Part shown: positions 48,402 to 63,064 of the stretch, piece by piece | How positions within the stretch are numbered: the stretch's first letter is position 1 | Layout of the letters: each line of letters opens with the position of its first letter | Assembly (NCBI GenBank): GCA_037975125.1 | Contig: CM075851.1 | Location: forward strand, 125,994,481-126,058,480 | Origin: Latrodectus hesperus | Lineage: Eukaryota; Arthropoda; Arachnida; Araneae; Theridiidae | DNA: 64,000 nt | Direction: 5' to 3' | The notes under the pieces: model-generated | The model's input: only the letters and a program-made list of their open reading frames with translations | Database searches by the model: none | Told to the model about the DNA's origin: nothing | Position numbers and translations under genes: made by a program

Positions 48402-51093
48402 AATAATGATAAATAAAACTGTAATTTTTTCTAATAACTATTGAAAAATAAATTGCTATAGTTCTAAAAAATGATGTTTGCAATTCATATAAAAATTATT
48501 TTGAGATATTTTTTCAAATATATTTTATTTCATGTTTTTATATTTTTTTCAGAGAAAATGCTAAATTTAGACTTACGAAGCTCAGTAAGAAATAATGTGA
48601 TTTGGAAATTCTTGATGAATGCTTAGAAATTGTTTATTAGTATAAATTGTTTGTTCTATTTAATACGACATCAAACAGAATATAAGCAGATTATAGCATC
48701 TGTAGATATATCTATTTATTCAGCTTGTAATTCTGAATAAAATGTGTAGAAATATTTTGCTTGGAAAACAGAATGTGTTTGAAAGAAATATAATGCCCTT
48801 GTTATTTTAGGATAAATCCAGGATTACCAAACTAAAGGAATCTTATTGAAAGAGAAGGATTAACTCTTCAAAAAGACAACATACGTATTTTTTAGTGACC
48901 CTGATTATTCCCTTGGATTATAACGTTGACTACCTAAAGTTCATGTCGTAATGCAAAGAAATATTATTTGCTTATAGTAAAATAGTTTGTGACAAGGTTC
49001 CTTTCATTCAGCCTGCAAATTGTTATTATAGCTGCTTAATAATTTCCTAGTTTAAATAAATTTGTAAAAAAGGTATTTTGCACACGTGAGGTTGAAAATA
49101 ATCGAAATTATAATAAAATTAAGAAAGGTCATTATGGTCAGTTTAATATTTTCAGTGAAATAAAGGTTTGTAAGAGTCAATCAAGTCTTCAATTGTGTTT
49201 CAGCCAACTTATCATACCATTTATTATCATGAAAAATTTTAAAAAAAAGTTCAATTCTCTTAAAAATAAAGAAATATTCCCTCACTCATAAAAAAAACTT
49301 ATTTTATATTATTTCTAAATTGACCATAAGGTACGTCATAAGAATTGTTTTTATCTCTTCTAAGAATTGTTTTAATAATTGATTAACAAAAAAATTAAGT
49401 AATTAATTAAATATAATTGATACTTTTGGTATTTAAATATGAATATAATATTTTTTTAACATTTTATTCATTACTTTGCTGAAAGTAACATAAATGTCAC
49501 CCAAAAAGCATTATATGACTAAAAAATAAAAGAAGTATTTATTATTATTATAACACAATTTTTTTTTTCAATTCAACTAGTGACGATGATTTTAAAGTTA
49601 ATTAAGTACACTGAATGCTCGTTACATTGTACTTCATTTTTTAGTTTTAATTTAAAGAGAGATCCTTACATAATGTTAAATAATATAAAACAATTTAGGT
49701 AACTGATTTTTATTGTAGATTAAAGTAAGAATTTTGTTTTAATAAATTTCAGGATTAGCAAAATGGTGTATGTTTTATATTCTCATCTTCCCCCATATTT
49801 ATAAATAATATGCAGTGTTCATGTAATGTAGTTTTACTTTTATAAAATTATCTTTATTTTGAAAAAAAAATGTGACTTCTGTACTTTATTTTTTTAAAGA
49901 TTACATTTATCTATACTCATCATTTTTTATTCAACATAACTGAAAACAATAATTTTTATAAGTTAGGTTGTTATGTATAACAACACTCATTTTAATAATG
50001 AAATTTTTTAAAAATAATTTGCACAAATTAAACATATTTAATTAAAATTACAAATGAAATTTAGGTTAAATAAAACTTTTAAATGAACTTACTTTGATGA
50101 ATTAAAATGGTAAAACTCAGTAACACTACTAAAAGGATGATTTTTTTAAAAGAGAAATGTGAAGTTATGATATTATATTTTTTAAAGAAAATTTTATTGA
50201 AATTAAATAGAAAAATAATATTTAAACTCACTTTAAAAAGTAATTTATTAAGAGTGCTTCATGTATAGTAAAAATTTACTTAATTAGATATTTATCATAT
50301 ACGAATTTTTGTAGCTAAAAGTATATATCCCTGAAATCGTCTTTTTGTAGTTTATTATTCTTCTACTATTATCAGGAATGCATTTCTTACATATTTCGAA
50401 GAACTATGAAAAAAATTAAAATTATTATATAAATATTTGAAAGTTTTTCCGATTTAAACTGGAAAATGAATAATTTTTTTTCTAGTTTTTCATTTTATTT
50501 CATAAATTGCTAAGATTCTTTTTGAACATATTTTAGAAAATAATTTCATCGTTCCGAAGATAAATTGAAAATTGTTCCCGTTGCAGAAAAGAATTGCACG
50601 TGGAGCTTTTTTTTCCACATACACAATGAAAGATACTATTAATTAATTATCTGTGCCATATATAATGTGATAATGCGTTTAATACTTAAGTATGACTTTT
50701 AAAATATAAAATGTAATGTATTTTTATTTATAACTTTTGAACACATTGAATTTATATTTTCTTTAATTTGTTTCCCTTTAATTTTCTTTCCAATATTTTG
50801 CAATTAAGTGAAACAATCTTGTAACTATGTAATTGTAATTGGGCTTATTTGATGCATAAATTATCAAATAAATTATTTTAAAAAATTTAAAAACATCCAT
50901 ATGCACGTAAATTTTATATTTATTTGAGAAGAAATGTCATTGAAAATAACGTATGTAAGTATTATGACATGGAGACATAGAACTCTTTTTATCCTGTTAT
51001 TTTATAGCTGGAAATAAAAAAAAATCTTTAATATTACTTTTGACATAAATATTAAATATAGATGACAGACACAAATTTTATAAAATTTTAAAA
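48402..51093. other. A+T-rich non-coding DNA
   Basis: No feature seen. A run of eight T followed by ccacata near 50,615 is within ordinary low complexity. Confidence 0.55.
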
Positions 51094-51416
51094 ACGTATA
51101 TGTTTAGTGGCAGCGTTTAACACTTCTGGGGCACAGGTCCGAGGTTCGATTCCCTCGGCCTAGGTGGGGTCGACTGAACATTTCATCCCTTCAGTGAGTC
51201 CAAAAACTGAGTCCCAAGCATGCTTGGGACTAGGGGTTTAATGTTAGGCTGAATGCCTAGCTTGGACTTAGGCTTCACACTCTAGGGTCCTCCGTCATGA
51301 AAACAGATTTTAGCACTGTAGGGATTGGTCTGTAGCACTATAGAGCTTGATTTTAGCACTGTAGGACTGTAGGGCTTGATTTAGCACTGTATGGGATTGG
51401 CTGCCGTAACATGGAG
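51094..51416 (+). repeat. Palindrome-core SINE (S3), full core, with internal minisatellite
   Basis: The head has A-box-like tgtttagtggcagcg (51,101) and B box GGTTCGATTCC (51,143-51,153). It is followed by 'ggtcgactgaacatttcatc' and the family core, here a perfect 20-bp palindrome gtcccaagcatgcttgggac (51,211-51,230). The part after 51,300 is not in the other two S3 copies: it repeats agcactgta four times (51,310-51,395) in units that vary by insertions, forming a short imperfect minisatellite. No target duplication could be fixed. Confidence 0.75.
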
Positions 51417-51563
51417 TTGAGTTTAGTTCAAAAGCACGTACATGCGGCTATATTTATACCAGGAAGCTATTAAAATTGCTTTAAGATGTACTTAAGTAGT
51501 TACGCATGTAATCAATTTTTATTCGACATATTTATTTGTTTTAAATATGCTTACATCATCAAA

Positions 51564-52390
<827 letters not shown>

Positions 52391-53485
52391 AAAATTCCTT
52401 CCAAATTTAAGGACCCAGAAGAACAATAAACGTAAGCTGCTGTTAGTCTTCGAATTAATCATCATCAGCATCCAGTATCTTCTGCTGACGTGTCTCCAGT
52501 GATGGAATATCTTGTGGTAAAACTCCAGGGTTTTTGATGTACAGAATTCCGCAAGTGCTTGGCGTAAGTTTGCTTCATCGATGAAGGATTTTTCAAGAAG
52601 ATTATTGCCCAGGAAACGGAAGATGGGGTGATTTGATGGCGCAAGTTCAGGTGTATAAGGAAGATCACACAAATTCTCCCTACAAAATCGCTGTATGGTT
52701 TTCCTAGCCACCTGCGTGACTGGCTTCCTCTCATTATTAGTCAAAAACAATACCCCTACCCAACTTGTCTAGCGTGCCTGACTGGGGGAAGGGAGGTCCT
52801 GGGTTCGAACCCCGATTCGTAAATAGATGTATTTTCACTCTCTATCTATACTGTCTTTGTCCTTTCTTTCTATGAATGGGTTGTGAATAGTTGCCTACCC
52901 TATAAACGAGTACCTATGGCATGTGTGTACTGAGGAAGTCGAACTCCACACCAAAATAGGGTTCAGTATGAAAAGTGGAGCAGAGCACCCTATAATGCCA
53001 TCCTATCTGACACAGGACAACAACAACAATACTCCATTTCGATTAACCAGTACTGGCTACTTCTATTGCAATGCAAGTTCCAATTGCTAGCTGACTGATT
53101 ATCAGTGACCTATTGACCCGTTTGTAGCAGTCAATAGTGAACCACTTGATGACTACCAGGCAAAAGCTTCATCACAGAGGGAGAAATATTGCAAACTGAA
53201 TTAGGGAAATTAATGCTTTCATTTACAGCACTATCCCCAAACGCTTGACATTCTCGGTGATAGGTTGTAACAGCTCATAAATCCTGTCTGAAGTCATAAA
53301 GCTTGCAACAAAAACGAACTTCTTTAACACGTCAATATCTTTTCTATCCTGTACTTGGTACAATAAATAAATGTACGCGATGGACCTGCTTTTATTAGAC
53401 AAATATTTCTACTCCCGGGGTCTCAACCTCGGCATATCTTAATTCTAACTTCTTTCAATGGCAAAGGGAAAAAGGCAAGAAATTT
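52391..53485 (-). mobile_element. Internally deleted mariner copy 1, split by a SINE
   Basis: Terminal repeats are recognisable: the left end near 52,391 (aaaattccttcc) and the right end near 53,485 (ggcaagaaattt read in reverse) match the sharper ends of copy 2. The minus strand carries the N-terminal part on the right (53,033-53,360) and the C-terminal part on the left (52,391-52,745). The C-terminal reading includes DLPYTPELAPSNHPIFR, the mariner YSPDLAPSDYHLF block with acidic positions altered to E and N. Preceding it, TNNERKPVTQVARKTIQ corresponds to the HDNARPH block with the aspartate lost. The central part with the first catalytic aspartate is missing. Without the SINE the copy is about 0.8 kb, compared with about 1.3 kb for an intact mariner. 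It cannot make transposase. Confidence 0.8.
52746..53032 (+). repeat. SINE S1b inserted inside mariner copy 1
   Basis: Body 52,754-53,024, flanked by AACAATAC on both sides (52,746-52,753 and 53,025-53,032); part of the right repeat merges with the (CAA)n tail. B box GGTTCGAACCC at 52,802-52,812. The tail is type b ('ccacaccaaaatagggttca', 'aaaagtggagcagagcaccc'). The mariner sequence resumes on the far side at the matching position of copy 2, so the insertion is later than the mariner copy. Confidence 0.9.
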
Positions 53486-54657
53486 CTTGCTTAACTTGTA
53501 TAACAATTCCTTTAGTGATTCATATATTATCAAAGTTTAATAATTGTATGCCTCAAAATGTTTAATCAAATTGAAACAAATCATAAAGGTGACCACCAAA
53601 ATAATTTTAATGACTGATTTTATGAAATCAAAAAAATAACATTAAATAAGTAAGTAATACATTTAATATATTACTCACTAATTAAACGTTAAGTCATAAA
53701 TTTTGGTATACTAAAAATCCAGCAACAACAGGTTCCAGTAAAATCGATCACGTGATAATGAACATCATTTTTCAGTCGTTAATCAAATTGCCCTGAAACT
53801 TTGTTATTCTTCTGAGATAAAACTTTTTTCATGAGAATCACATCTTCCTTAACTTGTTTGCTTAATTTCAGTTTTCCACTTACTCAACTTCATGGGGTAA
53901 TTAACGGATTTTCGGTTAATTAAAAATGTATTTGTGGGCGAGCCTCACTTTATCGACGCGTATACTGTGCATTATATCTAACATTTTGAAGCAGATGAAA
54001 AATAATCGATTCAATGTAGGTGAAAGAAAACATCGATTATGATAACTACAGTTATAAGAAATGTGTCAAAGCTATTTATTGTTTGTTGAAAAATCTTATT
54101 ACTTGACTAGAGATAAATAAAAGGAAGTTGTCAATCAATATAATATAATGGAATTTTTTTGAGGGATATTTTAAATATTATCTTTTCCAACAGAACAAAT
54201 TACATCATTTGCTGACTGATAATAAAAGTTTTATGTCAAGAAAGAGAATTTGAATTTATAGAAACTATGCAATTAAATTTATAGATATTGTACTATTCTC
54301 TTAAAAAATACGAAACTTTCTAAATCAATATTTAAGTATTGATAATTATTGTTTTTGCTGCTTTTACTATTACATTTACATAAACTTTTTCTCAAATATT
54401 TTAAAAATATTATACTAGTTGAATTAGAAGAAAACTACTCGTAGCATGCGAACTTGATTGTAACAACAACTATTAAAGTACATTTAAAATTTATAATTTA
54501 TTACCATATAAATAATTGCAACAACTTTCATAAGAAAGTTATTTAAATGAGCTAAAATAAAATTTATGTTTACGGTTTACTTGTTTTTTACTAAGGTTTG
54601 CTTAAGGTACGTTGTTAGTCGATTTTTTTTACATATTATCATCTAAAAAAAGGAAAG
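53486..54657. other. A+T-rich non-coding DNA
   Basis: Moderately complex near 53,700-53,960, but no sustained frame or family signature. Confidence 0.5.
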
Positions 54658-54706
54658 GAAAACGAAACGAAACATAAATTTCATTTTATGTTTCGTTCTC
54701 GTTTTC
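54658..54706. repeat. Stem-loop, 21-bp stem with one bulge
   Basis: The arms 54,658-54,678 (gaaaacgaaacgaaacataaa) and 54,685-54,706 pair throughout apart from one bulged base, around a 6-nt loop tttcat. It contains purine-pyrimidine asymmetric arms with CGAAA repeats. It is shorter than a usual microRNA precursor and has no other sign of being transcribed. Confidence 0.8.
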
Positions 54707-55450
54707 TTATTTAAATTATTTTAAGTCTTCTAGCTTTTAGACAAAAATACGTTTTGTTTAGTTAACTGATAAAAAAATTAAATAATATGTGACTTCAGAG
54801 TACTACATGTTTCACTTTATAATGTAGTTACGAAATTTGAATTATTCCTATTTTTTCGGCATGTAAGATAGAAATATTTTATATTCCAAAAATAATATTC
54901 ATAAAAATTATTTTGAGGGCTGGTTTTACGATTGAAAATAAAAGAATAGTATTTTCTTAGAAATGAAATAAGTTTAAATGAGTTGTATTTTATCAGTAAT
55001 CAACTTTGCTCACAATTGTATAAAAAATTAAAATATATATTTTTAACAATTACAGAAGTTGTTTAATTATATTCATACAAAATATTAAGAAATTCAACAA
55101 ACTTTGATTGAATGAATTTAAACCCATTATTACAAAGCTGTTTTTTTGTTTCAGCAATATTATTTTAAAAAAATAATATTGATTTGAGAAAGGCAATAAT
55201 CTTAAGATTTAAAAGAGATTGCTTACAAATATTGCAATTATTTATTTAAAATTCTATTAATTAATAAATTTTTGTAAAAATTAAAACGTCCTGATATCGA
55301 TTTAAATTAACTGTAAAATGGATGTTTTATCATGTCTTTTTCATTTTGTATCTTCTGCTGTTCTATTGTCCATGCTTTAATAGCTTGAATCAATAGAAAA
55401 CTATTTCTTAAGCCGATGCTTTGCTCTTTATATGTAAGAAATCTTTTTAT
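54707..55450. other. A+T-rich non-coding DNA
   Basis: No feature seen. Confidence 0.5.
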
Positions 55451-55683
55451 TAACAGAATGAATTTCAACACTGTTCTCAGACACTGGATGGTGAACTTTA
55501 CCTTGTTTGCTGCCGGTCAGAGAATATGATTTGAAGGCAGGCAGCAAATTCATCGACAGCAAGGGTTTCCAAGGTTGTTCCAATATGATGTGACGTGGAT
55601 AAAACGTTATATGATGTCATAGATATTTTGAACCAATGAGAATCATAATAAAGTGGCTCTCAATTATAACCAAAAAAAAAAAA
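55450..55683 (+). pseudogene. Retroposed transcript 3' end with poly(A)
   Basis: A block of higher complexity ends with AATAAA (55,647-55,652), 19 bases of spacer and twelve A (55,672-55,683): the layout of a polyadenylated mRNA copied back into DNA. The 5' limit is uncertain, about 55,450. Several frames are open for 20-35 codons on both strands and I cannot tell which, if any, was coding. No target-site duplication was found, so insertion of a processed copy is inferred from the tail alone. Confidence 0.4.
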
Positions 55684-55836
55684 CAATAATTTTATGGTTT
55701 AAAAGAAGATAAACTGATTTGAAGAAGAATGAAATTGGTTTTATAATTTATTGTTATAACTGTATCCTTCTTTCGCCATCAATTATTCTTATAATTTATC
55801 GTAAAATATATTATCATTTAATATGCTATATATAAA

Positions 55837-55853
55837 CTGTTGGAAATTCCAAC
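55837..55853. repeat. Inverted repeat beginning TGTTGGAA
   Basis: tgttggaa and ttccaaca are separated by one base. TGTTGGAA is a common start of LTRs, but I found no matching second LTR, primer-binding site or target duplication, so this is only noted. Confidence 0.3.
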
Positions 55854-55896
55854 ACCCACAAGAAGTAGCCTTACGAATATGAAAGGATGAAGAGGT

Positions 55897-56079
55897 TTGA
55901 TCATGCAAATAATTATCAACGCCGAGGAGATAAATGAGATATCAAAGATTGTATATAAAAAGTTGTGCAGTGGGTTTCTCATTCAGAGATCATATTTTAA
56001 CGTCAGCAAGTTTTTAAAATATTATGCCAATCTTAGCACAGGAACAAGAAACTTTTTTACCGACTACCATAATAGATGA
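55897..56079 (+). CDS. Short open frame, 60 codons, possible upstream exon
   Basis: Starts MIMQIIINAEEINEIS and ends TDYHNR. Composition is mixed and protein-like for this window, and it lies just upstream of the two-exon candidate at 56,085-56,933, but in a different frame. No splice donor is evident at its end and the family is not recognised. It may be part of the same decayed element or gene. Confidence 0.2.
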   Translation: MIMQIIINAEEINEISKIVYKKLCSGFLIQRSYFNVSKFLKYYANLSTGTRNFFTDYHNR

Positions 56080-56084
56080 ACTGA

Positions 56085-56933
56085 GATGTTAACGTTCGTG
56101 AACAAAGTACTATTAGGGTACACCCCAGCTTTTTTACACCTCAACCTCGAATCATCAAGTATGTTTTGGTATATTCCACTCAGCTTTGTGTAAGGTTTAT
56201 CAGAGGCCGTTTATCTCAGCTGTGGAGCACTCTACAGGAACAGTCGATGAGTGAGGTAAGTAGTGCATAGAAAGTGAAACGAGTCTCTGGCATATCAAAA
56301 ACATCATTATTCCATATCTTTCATGACGTCTTACACGTGTATCATTATACCATATCTTTCCTCATATCTTACACGTGTATCATTATTCCATATCGTTTAT
56401 GATGACTTACACGTGCATCATCATTCCATATCTTTCATGATGTCTTACACGTGTATCATTATTCCATATCTTCCATGATGTCTTACACGTGTATCATTAT
56501 TCCATATCTTCCATGATGTCTTACACCTGTATCATTATTCCATATCTTCCATGATGTCTTACACGTGTATCATTATTCCATATCTTCCATGATGTCTTAC
56601 ACCTGTATCATTATTCCATATCTTCCATGATGTCTTACACGTGTATCATTATTCCATATCTTCCATGATGTCTTACACAAATCTTTCACGATGTTTTACA
56701 CGCGTACCTCTACGCTCTAAAGTTTCCTATAAAATCTTATCAAACGACGCAGTTAAGAAAAAGTTTACAAAGGTGTGTATTTAACATAACATTTCTAAAA
56801 ATTCAAAATGACTGCTCACATTCTTCTGAATTGATGATATTCATTTTTCGTTTAATAGGTCCATCGATACCAACAACTTTCTCCTATAGGAAGTATAAAA
56901 CCCACTAAAGAACCACTATTTAAGGAACTTTAA
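56085..56933 (+). CDS. Candidate two-exon gene segment, 81 codons, product unknown
   Basis: Exon A is open for 57 codons from 56,085 (after an in-frame TGA) to 56,255, where GAG is followed by a consensus donor gtaagt. Residues near its end read RFIRGRLSQLWSTLQEQ. Exon B begins at 56,859, after an acceptor with a good pyrimidine run (attcatttttcgtttaatag), and is open for 24 codons (starting VHRYQQLSPIGSIKPT) to a TAA at 56,931-56,933. Both borders are phase 0, so the exons join in frame. The 603-bp intron holds a 38-bp minisatellite. The start of exon A is not fixed and no initiator methionine was chosen; another frame across 56,100-56,250 is also open, ending in TGA. A decayed retroelement remains possible. 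Confidence 0.28.
56303..56690 (+). repeat. Minisatellite, 38-bp unit, about ten copies
   Basis: Units begin with atcattattcc at 56,303, 56,341, 56,379, 56,417, 56,455, 56,493, 56,531, 56,569, 56,607 and 56,645, an exact 38-base spacing throughout. The first four units have diverged and the last six are nearly identical. Each ends in ACACGTGT, an 8-bp palindrome with the E-box CACGTG, or in the variant ACACCTGT. The variant alternates in the later units, which shows that a two-unit, 76-bp block was amplified. A degenerate eleventh partial copy follows. Confidence 0.96.
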
Positions 56934-58096
56934 AGTATTCAGTACAAAAGTGGACTGTAAAAAAAGCTAAACGCTACTTAAAAATTATACAGATGAAAAT
57001 GATATCAGGCTTATTGAAACGTAATCTTCTTGTGTACAGAATAACGTTTTCTAAGGACAGAGAACAACTTTTTTCTGTAAAAATGTTATTGTGTTCTGTT
57101 AATCACTTTGGTGATGAACGATTAATTAGACGTTTCTGTTAAAAAACAATGGTAATCTCTTTCATCTGACCTTATATCAATTGGTATTTGGCTGTTTGGT
57201 TACTTAAAATCTCAAGTGTACTGCAATAGGCCATCTTCTTTAATGGAACTGAAGGCCCCAATAAACACGAAATCTGCATCCATCCAGATTTGTTCTATAC
57301 AGCAATTAACGGCGTTTTCACTGGGTTCCAAATTCAAATTTGTGCATCCACGGATACGAAAAAAATTATTGTTGTAAACATTTAGCTGAATGCTGAAAAA
57401 TATTATTAGCAGAATTTTCTATGATTTAAATGCATAAATTGTTCTTTGTCGACAAAATTTTGAATTAAAATTTTTATATCTACCAAAGATTTCCCTTTTC
57501 CTGTGAAACACTTTGTTGCCAACGGCATTTACATACTAGAATTCCTTCCATTTTTATGAATTTTTAAAGTGCTATTGAATTTACTAAAATCTCTGGATAT
57601 GATTCTTTCATAAAGTAAAATTGCTTTTTCCACCAAATAAAATTTCAGTTAATAAATAAAGTATCATAAATTAAAGAATTATTCAGTATATGCGCTTATA
57701 TTTTTTTCTAGTCTGATTGTCATGTCAAGATCCTAATATTTTGATGAATTTCTGAGTAAAAGTAGCTGAGAACAATTGTTAGTACTTCCTTTAGAAAATA
57801 ATTCTGATATACTGCTTGATTTAAGATACTTATAGATCCTCAACTGGGGTTCATAAGTATTTTAGTATAACGTTACATAATCTTGAATAACTTAAATACT
57901 AATCAAAACATTTTCTTTTTGAGATACTTTTAATATTAGTCAAAGCATATAAGAAAATTGAATTCTTTTTATATGTAATAAAGGAATTAAAATATTCTTA
58001 AATACATAATCATGTTGTTGTATTGTTATATGAAATAGTTGAGAAACAGAATCAATGAAATAAATAAACAATCGAATAAAGATTTGGAGTCATGGT
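56934..58096. other. Mixed-complexity, then A+T-rich DNA
   Basis: 56,934-57,360 is G+C-richer and open in more than one frame on both strands. For example, the minus strand at 57,230-57,400 reads NCCIEQIWMDADFVFIG before a TGA, after an acceptor-type tatttttcag. It is probably a decayed element or exon remnant, but the strand cannot be decided. From 57,360 on it is plain A+T-rich DNA. Confidence 0.35.
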
Positions 58097-58200
58097 TTGA
58101 TTTAAGCGTTTGTCTGGTGGTACTGCAGAAAAGTCGTAATTTGCACCAATGTTATCAACACTCTTTCATGAAGCTGGCCATGTTATGTACTTAATTTTAT
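58097..58200 (+). pseudogene. HEAGH metallopeptidase-like fragment, broken
   Basis: The plus strand reads APMLSTLFHEAGHVMYL with the HExxH zinc-binding motif at 58,167-58,181, preceded by a stop. In another frame just upstream (58,101-58,148) it reads LSVCLVVLQKSRNLHQ. Put together, they resemble the order in M3-family peptidases such as mitochondrial intermediate peptidase, where LPVVVLML is followed after a short stretch by a LFHEMGHAMH block. That comparison is from memory of the family and needs an alignment. A frameshift and a stop make it a pseudogene fragment or chance resemblance; no flanking exon borders were found. Confidence 0.3.
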
Positions 58201-58427
58201 TTAAATAATTCAAATTTTGAATCCATTTTTTAATTATTTCTGTCTTATGGTTATATGTTATCTATTCTTACTATATTTAAATACTATTTACTGTTCTTCT
58301 TTAAACATTTATTTCAAATATTTAAAAAAAAAACTTTTGATTATCTAGATTTTGGTAATCCTATTTATGATGCTTTTACTATTATAAAATTTGTAATTTT
58401 TTATCAATATTTTCATATTATAGTTTC

Positions 58428-58655
<228 letters not shown>

Positions 58656-58779
58656 ATTTTCAATCTTTTAAATCATTTAAATGAAAAGGCAGCACTTTTA
58701 ACTTTTACATGTTAAGTTACTTACAAGTGCTGTCCATTAATACATCATGTATGTACAGTTCTATAACTGAAAGTCATTG

Positions 58780-59330
58780 CTTATTGAATATATTTGCTCA
58801 GAGTAAGCTGTTTGACTGCTTTCATATGTTTTCGGACAATGAAGACTTATATCTGCGTGACAGTAAGCATATTCATTTGAGCACACTCGGGCTGACGTTC
58901 CTTCTATTTCATTCAAAGCAAGCAAATATTTCACTAGGTGACAATCCTGTGTCTGCTTCATCTTAGACATCAACACCATCGTCTTCCTCAATACTTACAA
59001 TAAGCTAACCATCATTTGTAATTCGAAATCCAGTGCTGACTCCTATAATCCAATCTTCTATATCTTCAGCTCTAACTTCGTATTATCAAGGAAATTTCAA
59101 AAGAATGCTTTTGAGTTCGTCAAGTGACATGTCATTCTCATATTTTTCTGAAATTTCTAAAAGTGATTCGGATAATCAGAAATTCGAATAAATGGAGTTT
59201 GGATGATTTTAGTTCTTCAGTATATTTTAAAAGGTCCCATTTCTAAGAAATAGATATCCCACTTTCATGTACGAGTATGATTCTTCGCTTCCAGGCATAA
59301 GTCAGAATTGTTCACTCGCAAGAATGTATT
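58780..59330 (-). pseudogene. pogo/Tigger-type (DDE) transposase, C-terminal relic
   Basis: On the minus strand, right to left: YAWKRRI near 59,300, like the AWxxV segment that precedes the C-terminal tail; DELKSILLKFP (59,091-59,125); EVRAEDIEDWIIG (59,041-59,080); an acidic IEEDDGVDV; and LSPSEIFACFE (58,912-58,944). This order, a 'DIxxWx' block, an acidic run and a serine-rich helix, is what I know from Tigger and Jerky-like proteins derived from pogo transposases. At least five stops interrupt it, and the catalytic domain is absent from the window, so it is a 5'-truncated or decayed copy. Plus-strand frames at 58,709 and 59,267 are antisense. Confidence 0.5.
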
Positions 59331-63043
<3,713 letters not shown>

Positions 63044-63064
63044 CTGCTTATACAAAAAAATAAT

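Noticed and set aside
55837..57400. LTR retrotransposon starting at TGTTGGAA
   Set aside because: No second LTR, primer-binding site, polypurine tract or pol motifs could be found, and the TG start alone is weak.
58709..58966. 85-codon plus-strand open frame and a 76-codon minus frame over the same bases
   Set aside because: Both are out of frame with the pogo/Tigger relic, which accounts for the composition; neither has its own motif.
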